DNA from: Flavobacterium keumense
GTDB taxonomy: Bacteria > Bacteroidota > Bacteroidia > Flavobacteriales > Flavobacteriaceae
Direction of reading: 5' to 3'
NCBI RefSeq assembly: GCF_029866485.1
Contig: NZ_CP092332.1
Location: 1,984,001 to 2,048,000 of the forward strand
Length of the DNA stretch: 64,000 nt
Positions 56,713-64,000 of the stretch are shown in pieces. Each line of letters opens with the position of its first letter. Within the stretch, counting starts at the first letter, position 1. Made by a program: the position numbers and the translations under genes. The notes beneath the pieces are model-generated. The model was not told the DNA's origin, did not search any database, and was given only the letters and a program-made list of their open reading frames with translations.

Positions 56713-56851
56713 GTGTTTTTTATTTATTTTTTAAAAAGGTTTACAAATTAATTTTTAAAAGTAAACTTTTTTACTTCTTAAGTATTGATTTTATTGACTT
56801 TTTAATTTCTATTATATAAAATTATTTCAATATTTAAACTAAAATACTTTA
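56713..56851. other. Region between the two convergent recombinase genes
   Basis: 139 bp, extremely AT-rich. Includes the second GTTTAC-16-GTAAAC palindrome and T-runs. No coding potential seen. Confidence 0.6.
56739..56766. repeat. Palindrome downstream of the tyrosine recombinase
   Basis: GTTTAC (56739-56744) and GTAAAC (56761-56766) are 22 bp apart start to start, the same spacing as in the palindrome upstream of the gene. An A-run precedes and a T-run follows. Consistent with a bidirectional terminator or with a recombinase/regulator site matched to the upstream copy. Confidence 0.55.
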
Positions 56852-58390
56852 TCACTTCTTATAAAAGTATCTATTATTAATTAAATATTCATTAGGAACG
56901 TCAATAATGTTTAGGTTTACACTTCCATATTCTATTAATTCATTATTTGACACATAACTTTCAATAAACTTATACATCTTATCAAACACATAAGTAAATA
57001 AAACCTTATCATTGAATGAAGTTATGTAGGAAATACAATATACATTATATGTATAATTAAACTCTATTCTTATATTGCTTATAATATTCTTGTAAGTAGT
57101 TTTATTTTCAGAGTTTAAAATGAACTTAATTTTAGATTGTATTTCTTCCTCTAATAGATTAATTGATTGTAATTTAATTTTAGCATCATTTTTACTTATA
57201 ATTCCATCAGCTATAAAATCTAATAAATTACTTCTTTTATTTTCCAATTCAATTAATTTGTCTTTTAAAGTATTAATTTCTAAAACGTCGTTATCGGTTT
57301 CTTTAATCAAATAAGAAGCGTTATCTATTATGTATTGATATTGTTTTTCATTTATGAAGTAATCAGTCAAACTTTCTAAAAAAGGAATATTAATACCTCT
57401 GTTATTACAATTAAGATGCTTATAACGTTTAGAACTACATATATAAGCGTTATCACGTTTATTTACTCTTGTTCTTCCGTAGTAGTTTCTTCCGCATTTA
57501 GAACACGTTAAAAAGCCTTTTAGTTTATAATTATGCGTTACTTTTTTTCCACTGTTATTTCTATTCCTTACTAGATTATCGTTTACCAACTGCCAATAAT
57601 CAGCAGATACAATTTCAGGAACTTTATAATCAATACCTTGAAAAACTCTAATACCTTTATAGATAGGATTTTTAATGATATGAAGTACAGTTGTACCGCT
57701 CCAACGTATCTCTTTTTTATTAATTGTTTTTAATTGTTTTAAGACATTATTTCTATTAGTAGTAGTTAGTGTTCCATTTAGCTTATTATAAGCTGTTAAT
57801 ACGCCTCTATTCGTTAATATTTCAGCAATGGAATTAGTGCCTTTACCACTTAAAGACAAACTAAAAATTTCTTTTATTATTTCAGCCTCTTCAGTATTAA
57901 TTTGAAATTTATTATTAACGTCTTTATTATATCCGTACGGTGGTAATGCGTGTACCTTTCCGTTTTCAGCATTAATTTGAATAGCGTTAACTATTTTCTC
58001 TTTAGTCAAATCTACAAACATACCATTAACAATACTTAATATGTTCATTAAGCCTTCAGTTTGCACATCTACATCTAAAAGCGTATTGAAAATATGAACG
58101 CTTATATTGAATTTTTTAAATTTAGTAAACAGGAATAACTTAACCTCAATACTTCTTTCTAAACGTGATTGGTCATATATCCAAACGTCTGTTATTATTT
58201 TACTTTCAATGTCTTTTAATAACTGAATTAATGACGGCCTATTGCTTGTAGTACCGCTGAAACCTTTATCGGTATATATCTTATATTCTTTACCTATTGA
58301 ATTAGCGTACTCGATTCCTTTTTTAGTTTGAGCATCAATAGAAATCTGTTTCTTTCTGTCTTTAGATATACGGCAATATATAGCTATCAT
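56852..58390 (-). CDS. Large serine recombinase (integrase)
   Basis: 512 residues from ATG at 58390, chosen because a promoter lies between it and an upstream in-frame ATG at 58426. N-terminal resolvase domain with nucleophile Ser9 (IAIYCRISKDR) and the SRLERS arginine region. A recombinase domain follows (HALPPYGYN ... INKKEIRWSGTTVLHIIKNPIYKG), then a zinc ribbon (FLTCSKCGRNYYG ... YICSSKRYKHLNC) and a coiled coil (about 395-440). Domain order fits phage/ICE integrases acting on short attP/attB. Located at the right end of the element next to the junction. Confidence 0.95.
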   Translation of the reverse strand: MIAIYCRISKDRKKQISIDAQTKKGIEYANSIGKEYKIYTDKGFSGTTSNRPSLIQLLKDIESKIITDVWIYDQSRLERSIEVKLFLFTKFKKFNISVHIFNTLLDVDVQTEGLMNILSIVNGMFVDLTKEKIVNAIQINAENGKVHALPPYGYNKDVNNKFQINTEEAEIIKEIFSLSLSGKGTNSIAEILTNRGVLTAYNKLNGTLTTTNRNNVLKQLKTINKKEIRWSGTTVLHIIKNPIYKGIRVFQGIDYKVPEIVSADYWQLVNDNLVRNRNNSGKKVTHNYKLKGFLTCSKCGRNYYGRTRVNKRDNAYICSSKRYKHLNCNNRGINIPFLESLTDYFINEKQYQYIIDNASYLIKETDNDVLEINTLKDKLIELENKRSNLLDFIADGIISKNDAKIKLQSINLLEEEIQSKIKFILNSENKTTYKNIISNIRIEFNYTYNVYCISYITSFNDKVLFTYVFDKMYKFIESYVSNNELIEYGSVNLNIIDVPNEYLINNRYFYKK

Positions 58391-58409
58391 AATTATACTT
58401 TTAGAGCTA

Positions 58410-58417
58410 CAAATATA
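58410..58417 (-). promoter_or_regulatory. Serine recombinase promoter inside the right end
   Basis: Minus-strand TATATTTG, with a TTTG at 58437-58440 exactly 19 bp upstream as the -33. The -33 is within the GTTTG of the terminal repeat next to the junction core, so promoter and att site are physically joined. Confidence 0.65.
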
Positions 58418-58423
58418 AATAAA

Positions 58424-58441
58424 CACATTATATCAACAAAC
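58424..58441 (-). repeat. Right terminal inverted repeat
   Basis: Read inward on the minus strand it starts GTTTG, then TTGA, then TATAATGTG. The left end holds GTTTG and TATAATGTG in the same order. Imperfect inverted pair. Confidence 0.55.
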
Positions 58442-59278
58442 ATTTGAGATCGTATGGTGCGGACTACGAAATGGACGCTGATTCATCAACCCCACTTCTT
58501 TTAATTTTCCTGCAACGCTATGAATTTTAGTAGTTTCTAAAGCTTCACGCAAAGTCATGGGAGGCAAAATACTTGGTAATCGTTTGGCTAACATGGTCTT
58601 TCCAGCTCCAGGTGGACCAATCAAAATAATATTATGCCCACCGGCTGCGGCGATTTCCATACAACGCTTAATGCTTTCCTGACCTTTGACATCCGAAAAA
58701 TCAAACTCTGGAAAATCTAAAGTTTTATAAAATTCGGCTCTAGTATCAATTGTAGTGGGTTCTATAGTTCCTTTGCCTTCAAAAAAATCAATTACTTCTT
58801 GGAGATTTTCCACACCATACACGTCTAAGTCAGAGACAATAGCGGCTTCTTTTACATTTTGCTTGGGCAAAAAGAATCCTTTAAATCCTTCTTCCTTGGC
58901 TTTTATTGCTATAGGCAGGGCACCTCGAATAGGCTGTAAACTTCCATCAAGAGACAATTCGCCCATAATTATGTACCGCTCAATTTCATCTCCTTTAATT
59001 TGAGAGGAGGCGATTAGAATCCCAATAGCTAAAGTCAAATCATAAGCCGAACCTTCTTTTCGTAAATCAGCGGGAGCCATATTAATAGTAATTTTTTTTC
59101 CTGGTAAAGCATAGCCATTATTCTTCAACGCAGCGGCAATTCGATAACTACTTTCTTTAATGGCATTATCAGGTAAACCTACTAAATGATAACCTATTCC
59201 TTTGTCTATATTTACTTCAACTGTAATCGTAGTCGCTTCAACTCCAAAAACAGCACTTCCAAAAACTTTAGTCAGCAT
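58433..59278 (-). pseudogene. comM: comM (YifB-type AAA+ helicase), 5' fragment
   Basis: 281 codons ending after HHTISNVC where the element begins; the final Cys and TGA are element-derived. Contains the N-terminal Lon-like fold (EVNIDKGIGYHLVGLPDNAIKESSYRIAAAL), the MAPADLRKEGSAYDLTLA region and Walker A GPPGAGKT (221-228). It lacks Walker B. ComM is a branch-migration helicase for natural transformation in other bacteria. The fragment could be expressed as a truncated protein, probably inactive. Confidence 0.94.
58440..58447 (+). repeat. Right junction (attR) core repeat
   Basis: ACATTTGA, matching ACGTTTGA at 52159-52166 with one mismatch. Left is the element, right is comM. Confidence 0.75.
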
Positions 59279-59458
59279 ATTTTTTATTCTTTTTTTAAAA
59301 ATAACTAAAAAGCTGATATGTTTTGTAAAATTTGTAGTTTATATTTTAAAATTTACTTATAATTTAAAATTTTTAAGATGAGACAAATGTTAAAATTTAG
59401 AGTATAGAGAAATGAAAATTAAATTTTTATACATTTAAAAAAATTTTAAACCTAAATT

Positions 59459-62446
59459 ATGAAAAAAGTACTGCTATTTGTTTTTGCAATGTTACTAACT
59501 ACAAGGGTACAATCGCAAAATTACTTTCCTAATAATGAAAGTGTTCAAAGTAAAAATGAAAATTATACCGCATTTATCAATGCAAAAATCTATGTTACAC
59601 CCACTCAAATAATCAATAAAGGAACACTTTTAATTCAGAAGGGTAAAGTAATTAGTGCTGGTACAACAATTCCTATTCCTAAAAACACAATTGTGGTTAA
59701 TTTGGACGGTAAAACAATTTATCCTTCATTTATAGATTTATACACCAGTTTTGGTATTGAAAAACCAAAAAGCACTTCTCCAATGTCAAGAGGCCAATTG
59801 TATGATACAAAACGAGCAGGGTATTATTGGAATGAAAATATTCGTTCTGAAGTGAATGCTTTTGAGAATTACAAATACGACACATCAAAAGCCGAAGAAT
59901 TTCTAAAATCTGGATTTGGTGTTGTAGGTACACACGTTCAAGATGGTATCGCAAGAGGTACAGGAACTTTAATAGCTTTAAACAATTTTGACAATAGCAA
60001 ACGTCTATTAGCTAATAAAATTACCAATCATTTTGGATTTACACGAAGTGCATTAACTACACAATCATATCCAAGTTCATTGATGGGAATGATGGCACTA
60101 ATTCGTCAAATGTATTTTGATATGGATTGGTACAAAAAAGGAAATTCAGAAACCAAAGACATTTCTCTTGAAGCTTTAATTGAAAATCAAAATTTAGTTC
60201 AGTTATTTGCCTCTGAAGACAAATTAAATAGTTTACGTGCTTCAAAAATTGCAAAAGAATTTGGCATCAACTATATTCTAAAAGGAAGCGGAAATGAATT
60301 CGAACGAATAGACGAAATTAAAAAAACGAATGCTAAATTTATCATTCCTATCAACTTCCCTGAAGCTTATGATGTATCTGATCCAATTCAGGCCAATCAA
60401 ATGGAATTGAAAGATCTTCGTTTTTGGAATCAAGCACCTACTAACCCAAAAGTATTAGCTGAAAACGGAATCGTATTTGCTTTAACCACTGATAATTTAA
60501 AAAAGTTAGAAAATTTCAGAACCAATTTATTGAAAGCGGTTCAATATGGTTTTGATGCAACAAAAGCTTTAGAAGCATTGACAACAATTCCTGCTTCAAT
60601 TATTGGTAAAAACAATGAAATTGGAACATTAAGCAATGGTAGCTACGCCAATTTTATCATTACTTCTGGTGATTATTTTGACAAAAAAACGGTTATCTAT
60701 GAAAACTGGGTACAAGGAAATCGCTTTGTGGTCAATGATATGACTATAAAAGACATTCGCGGCAACTATGATTTAGTCATTAATAATGAAACTTTTAAAT
60801 GGAAGATTAGTGGCGAAATGACGAGTCCAAAGTCAGAGATTACAACTGCTGATAATAAAAAATTAAATTCCAAAATCACAATTGCAAATCAATGGTTGAC
60901 TACTATTATTAAACCATCCGATTCATTAAAAACTAATTTTACTAGACTTAGTACTTATTTAGGATCAACACCTATTTTAGGAGGAAAAGCGATTGTTAAA
61001 GATGGAAAAGAAGTGAGCTGGATAGCAACTAAAACATCCGAATTCAAAGCCGATCCAGAAGATAAAAAAGAAGAAAAATTAAATCCAGTTCAACCTGTCA
61101 CTTTCCCGAATGTAGCTTTTGGTAACGAACAAAAATTAGTAACTCAAAATTTATTGTTTAAAAATGCTACTATCTGGACTAATGAAAAGGAAGGCATTTT
61201 AGAAAATACCGATGTATTAATTAAAGAAGGAAAAATAGCGGCTATTGGAAAAAATCTTTCTGACCCAAAAGCAACAGTTATTGATGCTAAAGGCAAACAT
61301 CTTACTAGTGGTATTATTGATGAACATTCGCATATTGCTATTTCTAGAGGAGTTAACGAAGGAGGACACAATTCAAGTGCAGAGGTAACTATACAAGATG
61401 TAGTCAATTCAGAAGATCCTAATATTTATAGAGATTTAGCAGGAGGAGTAACAATTTCTCAATTGTTACACGGTTCAGCAAACCCTATCGGGGGACGTTC
61501 GGCTATCGTAAAATGGAAATGGGGGCTTTCGCCAGAAGAGATGTTATACAAAAACCAACCAAAATTCATCAAATTTGCTTTGGGAGAAAATGTAAAACAA
61601 TCGAATTGGGGCAATATCAACCCTATCCGATTCCCTCAAACTAGAATGGGTGTCGAACAAGTTTTTACCGATTACTTCCAACGCGCAAAAGAATACGATT
61701 TGGCTTGGAAAAACTACAACAGTTCTAAAAAAGGAAAAACACCAAGAGTAGACCTAGAATTACAAACTTTGGCTGAAATATTGAATAAAGAACGTTTTAT
61801 CACGTGTCACTCTTATGTACAATCTGAAATTTTAATGCTAATGAATGTAGCCGAAAAATTTAATTTTAGAGTCAACACTTTTACCCATATTTTAGAAGGA
61901 TACAAAGTAGCTGATAAAATGAAAGAACACGGTGTAGGTGCGTCTACATTTTCGGATTGGTGGGCATATAAATTCGAAGTAAATGACGCTATCCCATTCA
62001 ATGGACCTATTATGCATAATAAAGGTATTGTTGTAGCGTATAATTCAGACGATGCCGAAATGTCAAGACGATTGAATCAAGAAGCTGCTAAAGCGGTAAA
62101 ATATGGTGATGTCTCTGAAGAAGAAGCTTGGAAATTTGTCACATTAAATCCAGCTAAACTATTGCATATCGATGACAAAGTAGGAAGTATCAAAATTGGT
62201 AAGGATGCCGATGTCGTACTTTGGAATACCAATCCTTTATCTATTTATGCTAAAGCTGAAAAAACAATTATTGAAGGTGTAGTTTACTTTGATTCACAAA
62301 GAGATGAAGAACAACGAAAAGCGATTGCCAAAGAAAGAAGTGTATTAATTGGTCAATTATTAGAAGAAAAAAACAAAGGAATGATTACACAAGAACCTAA
62401 GAAAGCAGAACGAACAGAATACCATTGTGACACAATGGAATACTAA
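59459..62446 (+). CDS. Exported two-module amidohydrolase-family protein
   Basis: 995 residues with a signal peptide (about 1-20). The first amidohydrolase-like module (about 40-440) has YPSFIDLYTSFG where HxH would be, so it lacks the metal-binding His pair. The second (about 555-960) has GIIDEHSHIAIS with HSH, later His in ITCHSYVQSEI and FTHILEG, and a catalytic-type Asp in YNSDDAEMSRRLN. Imidazolonepropionase-like hydrolase of the periplasm or outer membrane. A homologous but apparently inactive partner follows. Confidence 0.85.
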   Translation: MKKVLLFVFAMLLTTRVQSQNYFPNNESVQSKNENYTAFINAKIYVTPTQIINKGTLLIQKGKVISAGTTIPIPKNTIVVNLDGKTIYPSFIDLYTSFGIEKPKSTSPMSRGQLYDTKRAGYYWNENIRSEVNAFENYKYDTSKAEEFLKSGFGVVGTHVQDGIARGTGTLIALNNFDNSKRLLANKITNHFGFTRSALTTQSYPSSLMGMMALIRQMYFDMDWYKKGNSETKDISLEALIENQNLVQLFASEDKLNSLRASKIAKEFGINYILKGSGNEFERIDEIKKTNAKFIIPINFPEAYDVSDPIQANQMELKDLRFWNQAPTNPKVLAENGIVFALTTDNLKKLENFRTNLLKAVQYGFDATKALEALTTIPASIIGKNNEIGTLSNGSYANFIITSGDYFDKKTVIYENWVQGNRFVVNDMTIKDIRGNYDLVINNETFKWKISGEMTSPKSEITTADNKKLNSKITIANQWLTTIIKPSDSLKTNFTRLSTYLGSTPILGGKAIVKDGKEVSWIATKTSEFKADPEDKKEEKLNPVQPVTFPNVAFGNEQKLVTQNLLFKNATIWTNEKEGILENTDVLIKEGKIAAIGKNLSDPKATVIDAKGKHLTSGIIDEHSHIAISRGVNEGGHNSSAEVTIQDVVNSEDPNIYRDLAGGVTISQLLHGSANPIGGRSAIVKWKWGLSPEEMLYKNQPKFIKFALGENVKQSNWGNINPIRFPQTRMGVEQVFTDYFQRAKEYDLAWKNYNSSKKGKTPRVDLELQTLAEILNKERFITCHSYVQSEILMLMNVAEKFNFRVNTFTHILEGYKVADKMKEHGVGASTFSDWWAYKFEVNDAIPFNGPIMHNKGIVVAYNSDDAEMSRRLNQEAAKAVKYGDVSEEEAWKFVTLNPAKLLHIDDKVGSIKIGKDADVVLWNTNPLSIYAKAEKTIIEGVVYFDSQRDEEQRKAIAKERSVLIGQLLEEKNKGMITQEPKKAERTEYHCDTMEY

Positions 62447-62485
62447 TTTAGGTTCATTTATTCATTTAAATTAATTATTACAATT

Positions 62486-63787
62486 ATGATACATAAAAAA
62501 ATAGTTTACTTAACAATAGCCCTAGCCCTATCATTGGTGAGTACAGCACAACAAACTCCAGCACCAAAACAACAAAAATCCGTATTGATTATAAATGCGA
62601 AAGCACACATTGGAAACGGAACCGTTTTAGACAATAGTGCTATTGGTTTTAAAAACGGAAAAATTGATTTGGTATCTAATGATAAAAATATTGCCGTTTC
62701 AAACTACGAAACCGTAATTGATGCCAAAGGCAAGGAAGTCTATCCTGGATTTATTGCGCCTAACTCAACTCTTGGATTAGTCGAAATAGATGCTGTAAAA
62801 TCGTCTGACGACGAATCTGAAATAGGAACCTATAATCCACATGTTAGAAGTTTGATTGCTTATACAGCTGATTCAAAAGTTATTGAAACGGTAAGACCTA
62901 ACGGAATTTTAATGGCACAAATTACTCCTAGAGGTGGAATAATTTCTGGAACTTCATCAATTGTACAATTAGATGCTTGGCATTGGAGTGATGCTGTTAT
63001 AAAAGAAAATGATGGAATTCATATGGAATTTCCTTCTAGTTTTAAACGAAGTGGCTCTTGGTTTGAACCTGGCACTATTGAAGCTAATAAAGAATATACA
63101 AACCAAATTCAAGAAATAAATACTTTTTTTACTAATGCAAAAGCATACAATACTACTCCCGCTAAAGAGCGAAATTTAATTTTTGAAGCTACTAAAGGAC
63201 TATTTAATGGTGAACAAACTTTATTTATTCATGCTGGCGAAGAAAAACAAATGATAGATGCAATTCAACTAGCTAAAAACAATGGAATTGAAAAAATTGT
63301 AATTGTTGGCGGCTATGAAGCTCATAAAATTGGAAATTATCTTAAAAACAATCACATAGGAGTTTTACTAAAACGAGTTCATGAAATGCCTGAAAATGAT
63401 GATGACGACATTGACTTGCCTTTTAAACTAGCAAAATTACTTACAGATCAAGGAGTCTTAGTTGGATTAGAAAATAGCGGTTCACACGAAAGAATGGGAA
63501 CAAGAAACCTACCCTTTCTTGCTGGCACTTGCGTGGCTTATGGATTAGGAAAGGAACAAGCTTTACAATTGATTACTTCAAATACTGCTAAAATACTAGG
63601 TATTGACACTTTTTGCGGAACATTAGAAGTTGGGAAAGATGCTACCTTATTTATTTCAGAAGGAGATGCTTTGGATATGAGAACTAACAAACTCACCACT
63701 GCTTTCATTCAAGGGAGATCAATTAGTTTAGAAACACATCAAACAAAATTAAATGATCGTTATAAAACCAAATTCAACCAAAAATAA
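62486..63787 (+). CDS. Exported amidohydrolase-like protein lacking HxH
   Basis: 433 residues with a signal peptide (about 1-21, ending VSTAQQ). Amidohydrolase fold: KGKEVYPGFIAPNSTLGLVEI (HxH missing), LIAYTADSKVIETVRPNGILMAQITPRGGIISGTSSIVQLDAW, and the late TANTAKILGID/GTLEVGKDATLFISEG segments. Probably a non-catalytic or partner subunit for the preceding gene, 39 bp upstream. It aligns best with the N-terminal module of that protein. Confidence 0.8.
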   Translation: MIHKKIVYLTIALALSLVSTAQQTPAPKQQKSVLIINAKAHIGNGTVLDNSAIGFKNGKIDLVSNDKNIAVSNYETVIDAKGKEVYPGFIAPNSTLGLVEIDAVKSSDDESEIGTYNPHVRSLIAYTADSKVIETVRPNGILMAQITPRGGIISGTSSIVQLDAWHWSDAVIKENDGIHMEFPSSFKRSGSWFEPGTIEANKEYTNQIQEINTFFTNAKAYNTTPAKERNLIFEATKGLFNGEQTLFIHAGEEKQMIDAIQLAKNNGIEKIVIVGGYEAHKIGNYLKNNHIGVLLKRVHEMPENDDDDIDLPFKLAKLLTDQGVLVGLENSGSHERMGTRNLPFLAGTCVAYGLGKEQALQLITSNTAKILGIDTFCGTLEVGKDATLFISEGDALDMRTNKLTTAFIQGRSISLETHQTKLNDRYKTKFNQK

Positions 63788-64000
63788 TCTTCTTTAATTA
63801 CTAATAAAAATTAAAAAAGGCCAATTACAATTAGTATTTGGCCTTTTTGATTTATAAAAACACTAAAAACTTCTTTATTTACTACTAAATTTGATAGCAT
63901 TAGATTATCAAATTCAAAAAAACAATTTAAAATTAAATCAAACCCTAAAAAATTATAGGCATAATTTAATTATTTAACAAAAATACATATTTACCCCCTA
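63788..64000. other. Intergenic tail of the window
   Basis: Terminator plus AT-rich DNA with no gene. A TAAATTTG near 63884-63891 resembles a -7 box for a gene beyond the window. Confidence 0.5.
63814..63848 (+). terminator. Terminator after the amidohydrolase pair
   Basis: AAAAGGCCAA and its complement with a loop of about 13 bases, followed by T-run. Canonical terminator. Confidence 0.85.

Larger units (their letters stand above)
52159..58439. mobile_element. Integrative element inserted in comM (about 6.3 kb)
   Basis: Boundaries follow from rejoining comM: the two gene fragments meet exactly if 52159-58439 is removed, leaving one copy of the 8-bp junction repeat and a continuous frame of about 511 codons. 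The interior is visibly more AT-rich than the flanks. It carries a rightward series of small genes, a tyrosine recombinase (+) and a large serine recombinase (-) starting at the right edge. No relaxase, conjugation, capsid or replication gene was recognised. Best described as a small integrative element or phage satellite of unknown type. Confidence 0.9.

Noticed and set aside
52159-58439. Conjugative element or full prophage
   Set aside because: No relaxase, coupling protein, T4SS, capsid, portal, tail or large terminase sequences were seen.

Overview
The window looks like a chromosomal segment of a Flavobacterium-like member of the Bacteroidota. The evidence is AT-rich DNA, many TAnnTTTG promoter elements (the Bacteroidota -7 box) with weak Shine-Dalgarno signals, a PorD/DUF4835 gene (type IX secretion), Flavobacteriia-type families (DUF6913, DUF6495, DUF1599, BT_3928-like DoxX), and housekeeping genes in typical flavobacterial order. 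The species cannot be named from the sequence alone.

Layout. 1-6.5 kb: tail of an unidentified upstream gene, then an RND efflux operon (adaptor, pump, TolC) with a bestrophin-like channel gene attached. 6.5-10.1 kb: lipoprotein alpha/beta hydrolase and pheT. 10.2-14.1 kb: minus-strand two-component pair, coaE and a glycosyltransferase. 14.4-16.4 kb: an array of short palindromes (REP/BIME-like) directly upstream of a REP-associated tyrosine transposase (RAYT), then two PH-domain-like genes. 16.5-24.2 kb: minus-strand core cluster fabV, recN, porD, coaBC, rpoZ-like, bamD, dapA, DUF6913. 24.2-26.2 kb: a 5'-nucleotidase split into two genes in inverted domain order. 26.2-38.2 kb: ligA, rpsF-rpsR-rplI, LytTR regulator, priA, BrkB, nadC, rlmH, folP, DUF1599. 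38.2-51.5 kb: DoxX/thioredoxin genes, tpiA, prmA, clpS, membrane enzymes, YeeE/YedE pair, sdaA, panB, pseudouridine synthase, aldehyde dehydrogenase. 59.4-63.8 kb: two secreted amidohydrolase-family proteins.

The most striking feature is an approximately 6.3-kb, very AT-rich mobile element (about 52159-58439) inserted inside comM, the YifB/Mg-chelatase-like AAA+ helicase gene linked to natural transformation. The insertion separates the Walker A half (58433-59278) from the Walker B half (51462-52160); the two halves add up to a full-length protein of about 511 residues. The element has near-identical 8-bp direct repeats at its junctions and related inverted ends. A large serine recombinase is transcribed from its right end by a promoter overlapping the att core. 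It also has a compact complete tyrosine recombinase, flanked on both sides by GTTTAC-16-GTAAAC palindromes of identical spacing. The rest is a rightward array of small genes, almost all unrecognised: a ribbon-helix-helix protein, a possible small-terminase-like protein, a winged-helix protein overlapping the next gene, and a nuclease-like protein. No relaxase, capsid, large terminase or replication protein was recognised. A minimal integrative element or phage satellite is the best current reading.

Second in interest is the RAYT/REP island: at least four hairpin families are interleaved in two near-identical units of about 220 bp plus a degenerate third, ending about 15 bp before the transposase start codon.
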